Of a DNA stretch of 64,000 nt, positions 57,096 through 64,000 are shown in pieces (the stretch's first letter is position 1; each line of letters begins with the position of its first letter). Under the pieces are notes generated by a model. The model was not told the DNA's origin. It worked only from the letters and a program-made list of their open reading frames with translations, and ran no database searches. The translations under genes were made by a program, and so were the position numbers. Origin of the DNA: Bdellovibrio bacteriovorus (GTDB taxonomy: Bacteria > Bdellovibrionota > Bdellovibrionia > Bdellovibrionales > Bdellovibrionaceae); assembly GCF_002208115.1 (NCBI RefSeq), contig NZ_CP020946.1:1860001-1924000 (forward strand). Direction: 5' to 3'.

Positions 57096-58058
57096 GTGAA
57101 AAGCAACATTCTTTGGATCTTCTTTTTTCTAATCTGCATGGGGGTGGGATTTCTGCACGGAGTCCTGCCCCAAGGCATTTCCAGAAGCTACTTTGTCACT
57201 CCAAGAAAAATTTCTGTACTGACCACGGATGAAGTCCTGTTCCCGATGAATTTGCGTCAGGAACTGGAAGAAGAACTTCATGTGCGTTTTTCCGTCACAG
57301 TGACCCGTGACTGGGAATCCATGCTGGCAAATGTGGTGGCAAGCCCGTCGGCGGATCTGATCTTCCTGCCTTCCTATTGGGCCAACACTCTGGCACACCA
57401 GAATCTTTTGGCCAACGTGGCGGGCATTCAAGGCGAACTTCTGCAGCGGGTTTCCACTGACTTTGTAAAAAGCCGCAATCCCGAGACCTTTACTTTTTTG
57501 CCCATTTACTGGATGAAAACCGGCATTGATACTCCGCTGGATGAAACCTTCCTGGATTATCTGAAAAACAAAAAAGAAACATTCCTGTTTTTGCTGGCCG
57601 ACGAAGACCTGCTGTTGAAACACTTCCAGACATGGAAAGATCAGGGACTGCTTGAACAAATCAACACGAAAAGAATCCTGACCCTGCAACTGGATCAATT
57701 AAGCAAAACCAGCGATGAAGGCGCGGTGGAAACCCCGCTGAATCGTGAATTCCGCGGCGGCACTCACCCGTTCCTCAGCGCCCTTTTGATGTGGGGGGCC
57801 GCGATTCCAGCGAACTCCACCCAGAAAGAACTGGCACTGGAGATTCTTGCGGTTTTGACAAATGTGGAGCATCAGGAAAAGGGACTGCTCAGCACTCCCT
57901 TTAATTCGACCTTTTCAACTGTGACGGGAAAAGAAATTCCTCTGCATCGGCGCGCGGACTTCATCCGCGATCTGCAACTGAAGGACACCCTGATTCTTGA
58001 AACCAAGGATCAAGAGGCGCCTTTAAAGCTTAAAAACGAATTCAATTTTATTTTGTAA
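57096..58058 (+). CDS. Membrane-anchored or exported binding-protein-like gene
   Basis: The 320-residue product starts at a GTG ten bases after nrdB. A hydrophobic N-terminal helix (residues 5-22, ILWIFFFLICMGVGF) could be an uncleaved signal anchor. The body resembles a type 2 periplasmic binding protein of the polyamine/iron class (PotD-like): ISVLTTDEVLFPMNLRQEL at the start and SADLIFLPSYW in the hinge region. No transporter genes are near. It may be a ligand sensor or have lost its transport role. Operon membership with nrdAB is suggested by spacing only. Confidence 0.55.
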   Translation: MKSNILWIFFFLICMGVGFLHGVLPQGISRSYFVTPRKISVLTTDEVLFPMNLRQELEEELHVRFSVTVTRDWESMLANVVASPSADLIFLPSYWANTLAHQNLLANVAGIQGELLQRVSTDFVKSRNPETFTFLPIYWMKTGIDTPLDETFLDYLKNKKETFLFLLADEDLLLKHFQTWKDQGLLEQINTKRILTLQLDQLSKTSDEGAVETPLNREFRGGTHPFLSALLMWGAAIPANSTQKELALEILAVLTNVEHQEKGLLSTPFNSTFSTVTGKEIPLHRRADFIRDLQLKDTLILETKDQEAPLKLKNEFNFIL

Positions 58059-58530
58059 GAGTGAACGTCGGAGCTGCACGAGCCTCGTTCATCACGGCAT
58101 TTCCGTCAGCATCGAAAGCCTGCATGATGATTCGCATGCTGTAAACCCCGGAAGCCAAAGTCGAAATATTCAAAGAAAAATTAAAGCGCCCGTTTTTACA
58201 AGTGGCATAGTTGGCATTGGAAGCAGTGGCCGGATTCGTATCCACCAAAGCCATTTGCGTGGAACCATTCATCACAATCAGTCTGTGGGACGGATAAGTC
58301 GAAACATAGCACTCGCCGGTGATCTCGGCCTTGGTGTCTGTGTTTTTCATGTTAATGGTCGGAGAAAAAAGCTGAACCGTCAGCTCTTCTGATTTCGGAG
58401 TTTTATCCAAAGTGTGGGCGCTGGAATCATCTTTTTTATCAGTCAGCAGAGAATCGCCTTCCACCGGCTGACAGGCCGCCAACAGAAGACAAAGACTTGA
58501 AAGTCCTGCAAAATATCGTACTGATCTCAT
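58048..58530 (-). CDS. Lipoprotein of unknown function
   Basis: Start at 58530 has GAGGTGGGGGAG upstream. The 160-residue product has a lipoprotein signal (LAAC, cysteine C20) followed by Gln. A low-complexity, charged linker (about residues 25-50) leads to a beta-sandwich-like domain with two cysteines and an Ig-like pattern (FNFSLNISTLASGVYSMRIIM). No family is recognised. The 3' end overlaps the convergent gene by 11 bases. Confidence 0.6.
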   Translation of the reverse strand: MRSVRYFAGLSSLCLLLAACQPVEGDSLLTDKKDDSSAHTLDKTPKSEELTVQLFSPTINMKNTDTKAEITGECYVSTYPSHRLIVMNGSTQMALVDTNPATASNANYATCKNGRFNFSLNISTLASGVYSMRIIMQAFDADGNAVMNEARAAPTFTLTK

Positions 58531-58642
58531 GAGCTCCCCCACCTCTATAGAATAAATGAGGTGCGGGGACGCTTAAACGAGTTTTTTCATCAGGTCCAGT
58601 TTTGAGACGGATTCTTCGTCCCAAAATGCGATAAATGCCGGT

Positions 58643-59152
58643 TTACTTAAAAAGACCCCGGATTTTTACTTCCAGCAAGGGGCTTAACCCCGTCGTGATC
58701 CAGGTCAGTTGATGATTCTGATCCAGCAAAGCGGTGGTCGGCGTGGCCCGAACCCCATACTGTCCGGCGATATGACCGCTGATATCCACGCCCACAAGGA
58801 AGCTGTATTTGCGCAGATTCACCGTTGATTGAACCAGATCCCGGTCTTCAAGACTTGAAACAGCCAGCACGGAATCTGCGGGAATGACTTTATCATCAAC
58901 CAGCTTTTGCACCCGGGACAACTCCACTTCGCAAGGCCCGCACCAGGTGGCCCAAAACACAATCACCAGGGGCTTGCCAGCTTTTTGTGATTCGAACAAG
59001 CTTCCATCCAGTAACGGCACCGCAAACGACGGGGCCGGCTGATTCTGTTTTTTGAAGTTTTCAATAATACCCGGAAGGCGGTTGGCCAAAACCCACAGGA
59101 CCGCCACCACCAGCAGTCCGTTCACGATTTTTCCGATCAAGGCTTTGTTCAT
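58643..59152 (-). CDS. TlpA/ResA-like membrane-anchored thioredoxin
   Basis: The 169-residue protein has an N-terminal membrane helix (residues 6-23) and a periplasmic thioredoxin fold with the active-site C71-G-P-C74 in FWATWCGPC and the cis-proline region GVRATPTTALLD. It is likely to reduce or isomerise disulfides in exported proteins. Its start abuts the HTTM gene stop with no gap, so the two are translated together. Electron supply from CcdA/DsbD-type proteins would be needed but is not encoded here. Confidence 0.85.
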   Translation of the reverse strand: MNKALIGKIVNGLLVVAVLWVLANRLPGIIENFKKQNQPAPSFAVPLLDGSLFESQKAGKPLVIVFWATWCGPCEVELSRVQKLVDDKVIPADSVLAVSSLEDRDLVQSTVNLRKYSFLVGVDISGHIAGQYGVRATPTTALLDQNHQLTWITTGLSPLLEVKIRGLFK

Positions 59153-60052
59153 TTAAATGCGCACCACAGAGCGGGTCTTCACAAGAGTCTTTTCAAGAAG
59201 CTGTGGATCCAGGAACAGGAAGTACGTCGACACCATGACCGTGGCAAACGGAATCAGCCCCATGAAGATGCCAATCCCCGCGTGGAACGAAAGTCCCAAC
59301 AACAGGCACAGATATCTTGTCTTGGGCCAGGCCACCATGGCCGGGAAATAGATCTCAAACAAAATCGTCACATAACCAATCACCGGGATCACCCACGGGA
59401 AATGGCGCAGAAACGAAAAATCCATCGTTGTCATTTGCGGATTGGCCAGAACACTCCACAAAGCGGTTCCATCCCACCAGCTTCCACCTTTAAGTTTTTC
59501 CCAGCCGGTGTAAGCATAGATCACAGAAATCTGAACCTGCATCATGCGAATCATCATCGAGCTGACGGTGTCGCTCAGCTTAAACGAGCTTTTCTTTCGC
59601 ACCAGATTCACGACGCTCAAGCGTTCGCAGCTTTGCGTGAAGGACATATAGAACAGGAACAAGGCCCCGATCACATCCGCGCCAAAATTCACCGCATAGT
59701 TTCTTTGCAGGAAGCCTGCGTTAATGATCCACGCAATCCCCATCAGCCAGCGCCCGCCAATCCCCACCGTCAACAGCGCCAACAGCACCACCAACACCAG
59801 GTTCATGACAAAGTTCATGCTGTCCGGCCAGAAGGTCCACAGGAACAGCGGACGCCCCAGTTCGGGCATGACTTCCAGCGCCCGCGTGCGAGGAATCCAA
59901 CTGGAATCAGTGTAAAATTCCAAATTATAGAAGCGGGTCAGATTCATATAAAGCAGGGTCGCACACAACATGACTCGCATAAAAGCAAGCCCCAGCAGAC
60001 TTTGCGGTGCAAACCAGAACTGATCCCAATGAGCCCAGAGTTTCTTGATCAT
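59153..60052 (-). CDS. HTTM-domain membrane protein
   Basis: The 299-residue protein has about seven membrane helices and resembles HTTM proteins, the transmembrane part of vitamin K-dependent gamma-carboxylases. Characteristic segments include FYTDSSWIPR near the first helices and ISVIYAYTGWEKLKGGSWWDGTALW in the middle. Bacterial HTTM proteins are of unknown reaction, often next to thioredoxin-like proteins, as here. It overlaps the upstream gene by ATGA. A quinone-dependent modification of exported proteins is possible, by family only. Confidence 0.75.
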   Translation of the reverse strand: MIKKLWAHWDQFWFAPQSLLGLAFMRVMLCATLLYMNLTRFYNLEFYTDSSWIPRTRALEVMPELGRPLFLWTFWPDSMNFVMNLVLVVLLALLTVGIGGRWLMGIAWIINAGFLQRNYAVNFGADVIGALFLFYMSFTQSCERLSVVNLVRKKSSFKLSDTVSSMMIRMMQVQISVIYAYTGWEKLKGGSWWDGTALWSVLANPQMTTMDFSFLRHFPWVIPVIGYVTILFEIYFPAMVAWPKTRYLCLLLGLSFHAGIGIFMGLIPFATVMVSTYFLFLDPQLLEKTLVKTRSVVRI

Positions 60053-60624
60053 AGGCTCTCCTCATCCCCGCCGGCACAGGAATAGCTTTCACGGATGTAC
60101 TGGACCTCTTTGGAAAGATCACTGACGCTGTCCTCACGGAAGCGCACGGCCTGATCCAGGAACGGAATAGTTTCAATCACATGTTCCATATCCACCGAGG
60201 TGGCCCCCGGATACTGCCGGCACAACCACGGCCCCATCAGCACGCGCAGACGCTTTGGATCCAGCACCATATAGCGCATCAAGGCCCATTCACGCTTGCG
60301 GGTGATATTCGGCAAAGGACGATCGTCTTTAGCGATTTCCAACGGGAAAAAACCATAAACCGGCTCTTTGGCCTCTTCGCCGGCATTTTCACCTTCGGTG
60401 TACAGATAATTGATGGTGTATTTCAGATACATGGGATGGGCTGGCTCGGGGGAAAAGAAATTCCACCCGGCATTCAAACCCACTGTGTTGGCGTAGGGGG
60501 TGACCACGTTTGCAGTCACCCGCCCGAAATAGGCACCCACATTGGGCATCACCAACATCACAAAGATATTATATACGATCCACAGACTCAGAAGAGTCTT
60601 AAACAGAAGCTTCACCTTCTTCAT
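60049..60624 (-). CDS. Predicted membrane-anchored partner of the HTTM protein
   Basis: The start at 60624 (MKKVKLLFKTLL) overlaps the end of scpB by 26 bases and is the only sensible signal-like start. The 191-residue product has one N-terminal hydrophobic helix and a periplasmic domain with GWNFFSPEPAHPMYLKY, a motif I associate with DUF5819-like partners of HTTM proteins. Two late cysteines are present (LCRQY and SYSCAGG). Overlap with HTTM by ATGA indicates joint production. Function unknown. Confidence 0.6.
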   Translation of the reverse strand: MKKVKLLFKTLLSLWIVYNIFVMLVMPNVGAYFGRVTANVVTPYANTVGLNAGWNFFSPEPAHPMYLKYTINYLYTEGENAGEEAKEPVYGFFPLEIAKDDRPLPNITRKREWALMRYMVLDPKRLRVLMGPWLCRQYPGATSVDMEHVIETIPFLDQAVRFREDSVSDLSKEVQYIRESYSCAGGDEESL

Positions 60625-62065
60625 CAATGTCGTCCGCCTCACCCAGGAATGGCAACTCTTCTTCTTCGGAAGATTCATCATCAGAGTCAGCGAATAATTG
60701 ATCGTCTGAAGCCTCATCCAGATCTTCGTCGTTATCAAATGCTACGACAGCCTCTTCCAGCTCGGAATCATCCCCGTCGGTGGATTCATCAACAGACTCA
60801 TCCGCAGATTCGTCCATAGAAGCTTCCAAAGTCTCTTCAGATCCCTCTTCAGAGATTTCTTCGCCGTTTTCAGCATTCACAGCCGGCTTTTTCATGTTTT
60901 CCAAAGCTGCGGCTTTCTTTTCAGCGGCAATAGCCACCAAAGAAGTGCCTGCCGCCAAAGCCTCATCGTACTTCGTCAGCCAGTTTTGGTCACGAGTGGA
61001 CACTGGTTCACCGAATGCCAAAGCATCACGGATGTTCTGTGCACGCTCCTGATCACGTTTTTCAGCCTGACGGCGTTTTTCTTCCTCAAAGAAGTTAGAG
61101 GAAGTCGCGATGTCCTCGAGCTGTTCCTGGATCTTCATCAGTTCTTCCTCACCTTGCGAGTAAGAACCGATGTAAGTTTCAGACATGCTGTCAGTGATGG
61201 TCGCAAGAGTCGGTTTTTCCTCCGCCTGCTGTTCATCAATACCTTCCGGCAAAAGCTCATCAATCTGGGACAGGGTTGGAAGCTCTTTCAAGCTTCTCAG
61301 GCCGAAGATCTCCAGGAACTTTCTGGTCGTACCGTACTGCATAGGACGGCCTGGAAGCTCGGATTTACCCTCGAAGCAAACCAGATTTTTCTCCATCAAA
61401 GCGCGCAGCAAGTGACCGGACTCAACGCCGCGGATTTCATCCACTTCGGCTTTCACCGTCGGCTGCTTGTAAGCCACGATGGAAAGAACTTCCAAAGCCG
61501 GACCGGAAAGTTTGAACTGACGCGCTTTCAATGTGCGCTTCAGGAATTCCATATTGTCAATTTTAGTGCGCAGTTGGTAACCACCCGGAACCTCTTCCAG
61601 GGTCACACCACGGCGACCGCCGGCGTATTCAACTGCCAGTTGATCCAAGGCGCGACGGATTTTGTCGCCACGAATGTTGGTGCCTTTGAACAAAAGTTTC
61701 AAGGAAGCCAGGCTCACCGGTCGGTCAGAAGCAAACAGCACGCTTTCCACGATGCTTTCCAGACGCTCTTCCTCAACGAATTCCACTTCTTCAATTTCAG
61801 CGGAGTCAAAGCCGTCAAGCTCAGTGCCGTCAACGGACACTTCACTTTCTTCTTCAGAGGCTTCCAGGGCATCAACTTCATCGTCAGACACTTCCGGAAG
61901 GAAGCCTTCTGTTTCCTCTTCTTCCTGCAGGAATACAGAGGCGTCGGACTCAATACCATCAGCGGAAAGCTCGTCGGTTTCAACGTCAGCTTCGTTTTCG
62001 AAGCCTTCAGATTCCTCAGCGTGATTCATTTCTTCGTTGATCAAATCTTCTTTTTCTTCAGACAT
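60599..62065 (-). CDS. scpB: Segregation and condensation protein B with acidic extensions
   Basis: The 488-residue protein contains a normal ScpB core at about residues 100-275: two winged-helix domains with LESIVESVLFASDRPVS, VPGGYQLRTK, LSGPALEVLSIVAYKQP and GRPMQYGTTRKFLEIFGL. The core is flanked by long, very acidic, low-complexity regions: about 100 residues before it, and about 210 after it (partly helical, partly Glu/Asp/Ser-rich). Typical ScpB is about 200 residues. ScpB binds ScpA and SMC to organise the chromosome. The acidic tails could mimic DNA or regulate SMC. It lies next to scpA. Confidence 0.92.
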   Translation of the reverse strand: MSEEKEDLINEEMNHAEESEGFENEADVETDELSADGIESDASVFLQEEEETEGFLPEVSDDEVDALEASEEESEVSVDGTELDGFDSAEIEEVEFVEEERLESIVESVLFASDRPVSLASLKLLFKGTNIRGDKIRRALDQLAVEYAGGRRGVTLEEVPGGYQLRTKIDNMEFLKRTLKARQFKLSGPALEVLSIVAYKQPTVKAEVDEIRGVESGHLLRALMEKNLVCFEGKSELPGRPMQYGTTRKFLEIFGLRSLKELPTLSQIDELLPEGIDEQQAEEKPTLATITDSMSETYIGSYSQGEEELMKIQEQLEDIATSSNFFEEEKRRQAEKRDQERAQNIRDALAFGEPVSTRDQNWLTKYDEALAAGTSLVAIAAEKKAAALENMKKPAVNAENGEEISEEGSEETLEASMDESADESVDESTDGDDSELEEAVVAFDNDEDLDEASDDQLFADSDDESSEEEELPFLGEADDIDEEGEASV

Positions 62066-62073
62066 GGTCCCCT

Positions 62074-63072
62074 CTACACTTCCGTCACGTCATCTTTAAA
62101 CAATTCGCTCTCAGCAGCCAAGATTTCGTCGTCCGTGGCGATATCATCCACATTTGTGTCAACAAATGCGATGTCGTCTGTGAGACCAGCACCCAAGTCC
62201 ATTTGCAGCTGGTTGTTTTCTTCTTCAGTTTCCTCAACATCCGCCAAAAGATCTTCGTCAGCGTCGATCTTTTTGGTTTCTTCCATCATTTTTGCCGCGA
62301 CTTCATCAGCGCGCATGGAATCATATTCTTCAACCCGGCTCAAAACGTCGGTTTCGATCGGTTTTTTGGTATCAACCCAGATGTCAGAATAAGCTTCCGT
62401 CTGATACAGACCTACAAAGCCCATCTTACCCAGTTCAAGCAAGGACAGGAACGTGATCAACGCCTGGCGCGCGCGATCTTCGGTCGCTGTCACCATCTCC
62501 ATCATTGTGGTTCTTTGCCCCACAATCAGACGGTCCTTGATTTCAAGAATACGGCTGGAGATGGACTGGGCTTTCGCCGCCACCTGGTGAACTTTCTTTT
62601 TAATAGCACGGGAGATACGACGGTAGCTGGCGATCAAAGAGAACAGAGCGTTGTCCTCAAGAATGATTTCCTCTTCTTTTTCATCCAGTTTTTCACGGGT
62701 TCCACGCAACCACACATCACGACCCACCAGCGGGCGGTCATAAAGAAGCTTCGCTGCTTCCTGGTACTTCTGGTATTCAAGAAGCTTCTGAACCAGTTCC
62801 TTGCGCGGATCTTCAACTTCAATGGCTTCGCCATTTTCGTCGTACTGAGGCAAAAGCATGCGGGATTTAATCTGGATCAGAGTCGCAGCCATAGCCACGA
62901 ATTCCCCGGCAACTTCCAGATCCAGTTCTTTCATCAATTTGATATATTCAAGGTATTGTTTGGTGATCTCATGGACTTTGATGTCCATGATGTCCATTTC
63001 CTCTTTACGGATAAGGTAAAGAAGAAGTCCAAGAGGTCCTTCGAATTTAGGCAACTGTACTGTAATACTCAT
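62074..63072 (-). CDS. scpA: Segregation and condensation protein A
   Basis: The 332-residue kleisin links the SMC heads and ScpB. The N-terminal domain begins VQLPKFEGPLGLLLYLIRKEEMDI, the family signature, followed by AGEFVAMAATLIQIKSRMLLP. The C-terminal winged helix at about residues 195-245 (ALITFLSLLELGKMGFVGLYQ) is present. An acidic tail of about 75 residues follows, as in the neighbouring scpB. It starts the scpAB pair eight bases before scpB. Confidence 0.93.
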   Translation of the reverse strand: MSITVQLPKFEGPLGLLLYLIRKEEMDIMDIKVHEITKQYLEYIKLMKELDLEVAGEFVAMAATLIQIKSRMLLPQYDENGEAIEVEDPRKELVQKLLEYQKYQEAAKLLYDRPLVGRDVWLRGTREKLDEKEEEIILEDNALFSLIASYRRISRAIKKKVHQVAAKAQSISSRILEIKDRLIVGQRTTMMEMVTATEDRARQALITFLSLLELGKMGFVGLYQTEAYSDIWVDTKKPIETDVLSRVEEYDSMRADEVAAKMMEETKKIDADEDLLADVEETEEENNQLQMDLGAGLTDDIAFVDTNVDDIATDDEILAAESELFKDDVTEV

Positions 63073-63218
63073 GAAAGATGGTCCCCTCTACCCTTTCACT
63101 AAAACCGGAACGCACATCGCAGTCCCCGTCCAAACGCCGAAGATTGAATCAAGCGGCTTTGGATTATTCAACAACTCTTTAAAGGCCCCACCCGACGCGT
63201 TTGCGCCGCGGCAAAGCC

Positions 63219-63881
63219 TTAAACTCCCACCCCACTCAACGCAAGGTTGATAAGGCGCTGAGAACTCCAGAAAACCGGCTCAGCCAGGAAGCGCAACATC
63301 CCCGTCAACACCAACACCATCAAAACCATGCTGGTGATGTGCTCATTCTGTTCAAGCTTATAATTCAAGCTGGCAGGCAGGAAGCGCGCCAGCACCTTGC
63401 CACCATCCAGCGGATGCATCGGCAAAAGATTGAAAACAGCCAGGAACATATTAGTCACAATAAAGGTCTGAAGAATCGCCACGGCCCCTTTGGCATACAC
63501 ACCGAAGGAGTAGTACTTCGCGACCAGGGCAATCGCAAAAGCCCCGACAAATGCCAGGAGGATATTGGACAACGGCCCCGCCAAGGCGATCCAGAACATA
63601 TCCACACGAGGGTTTTTAAGGTTGCGGGAATTCACCGGCACCGGCTTCGCCCAACCAAAAAAGATCGGCGAAGAAAACGCAATAGCCGCAATCGGAAGAA
63701 TCAACGTCCCGATCAAATCCATGTGCGCCACCGGGTTCAGGGTCAAACGACCCATTTGCTCCGCAGTGTTATCCCCACGTAGACGCGCCACCCAACCGTG
63801 CGCAAACTCGTGGAAGCAAAGTGCAAAAAGAAAAGGAATAAAGTAGACACCAATCTTGGCGCCGATTTCCATCATGTCCAT
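63219..63881 (-). CDS. Site-2 protease family (M50) membrane metallopeptidase
   Basis: The 220-residue protein has about six hydrophobic helices. The zinc motif H24-E-F-A-H28 lies in the first helix region and the second ligand motif is NLLPMHPLDGGKV. It matches compact rhomboid-independent M50B proteases (YwhC-like) that cut within the membrane. PDZ domains are absent. Its position upstream of scpA is common in bacteria. Substrate unknown. Confidence 0.88.
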   Translation of the reverse strand: MDMMEIGAKIGVYFIPFLFALCFHEFAHGWVARLRGDNTAEQMGRLTLNPVAHMDLIGTLILPIAAIAFSSPIFFGWAKPVPVNSRNLKNPRVDMFWIALAGPLSNILLAFVGAFAIALVAKYYSFGVYAKGAVAILQTFIVTNMFLAVFNLLPMHPLDGGKVLARFLPASLNYKLEQNEHITSMVLMVLVLTGMLRFLAEPVFWSSQRLINLALSGVGV

Positions 63882-63903
63882 ACAACCTCACGCTAAAACA
63901 CAC

Positions 63904-63951
63904 CTAGACTCATGTCTAGTGCGATAAAACACTTGCACATTTAAAGTGCAA
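63904..63951. promoter_or_regulatory. Two adjacent inverted repeats upstream of the M50 protease gene
   Basis: CTAGAC-TCAT-GTCTAG (63904-63919) and TTGCAC-ATTTAAA-GTGCAA (63933-63951) are both perfect. They lie 23 to 70 bases upstream of the minus-strand start, where promoter or operator elements are expected. No regulator can be assigned. Confidence 0.4.
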
Positions 63952-64000
63952 TTCAGCTTAACACAGCTTGTTAAGAGAAAAGCTCCCATCATTCCAAGGT

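Noticed and set aside
1..64000. CRISPR arrays, insertion sequences and rRNA genes
   Set aside because: No regularly spaced repeats, transposase or terminal inverted repeat pairs, or rRNA-like sequence was found on reading the window.

Overview
The window is dense bacterial chromosome of roughly balanced base composition, with many genes opening on AAGGAG-type ribosome binding sites. It most resembles Bdellovibrio, a predatory Bdellovibrionota bacterium. The best single clue is the minus-strand transporter at 19955-21280, which I recognise from memory as a close relative of the Bdellovibrio ferroportin-like protein BbFPN. The many lipoproteins, periplasmic binding proteins, PilZ protein, patatin and exported effector-like proteins fit that lifestyle. 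This assignment comes from protein recognition, not from a search.

Layout. 1-9352: the end of a D,D-carboxypeptidase gene, an outer membrane protein, a HAD phosphatase, a solute-binding protein, a beta-CASP nuclease, a NADAR-domain lipoprotein with an aminotransferase-like gene, and a large exported protein with a Fic domain and an ADP-ribosyltransferase-like C-terminus. 9330-14874 (minus): a lipoprotein, bamB with a YfgM-like partner, leucine dehydrogenase and argS. 14871-16378: a membrane-anchored XRE regulator, a 26-bp palindrome and a minimal tyrosine recombinase. 16904-21570: an oxygenase-like gene with an NMT1-type ABC importer, then a ferroportin-like exporter facing a CsoR/RcnR-type metal sensor. 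22654-29727: yceD, rpmF, fabH, fabD, fabG, acpP, fabF, rpiB and glyA, all on the plus strand (ribosome, type II fatty acid synthesis and one-carbon metabolism).

29860-39796 is mixed: a LytM lipoprotein, a beta-barrel protein, a bestrophin, a YceI protein, a patatin, a Kup potassium transporter, a flavin reductase and a GYF-PilZ protein. 39859-50527 is the most unusual block. It holds a porin-like protein, a secreted unknown protein, an RND exporter fused in frame to a periplasmic lipoprotein-sorting-like domain, a TetR repressor with two matched operators, and a translationally coupled operon of a GH3-type acyl-amino acid synthetase, a LysE-type exporter and an exported Ntn amidohydrolase. 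It reads as a possible make, export and cleave system for an N-acyl amide.

50528-64000: a solute-binding protein, an MnmC-like methyltransferase facing a YhcC-type radical SAM protein, nrdA-nrdB behind a structured leader with an NrdR-like box, and a minus-strand set of an M50 protease, scpA, scpB, an HTTM membrane protein and a TlpA-like thioredoxin. I found no rRNA, tRNA, insertion sequence or CRISPR array.
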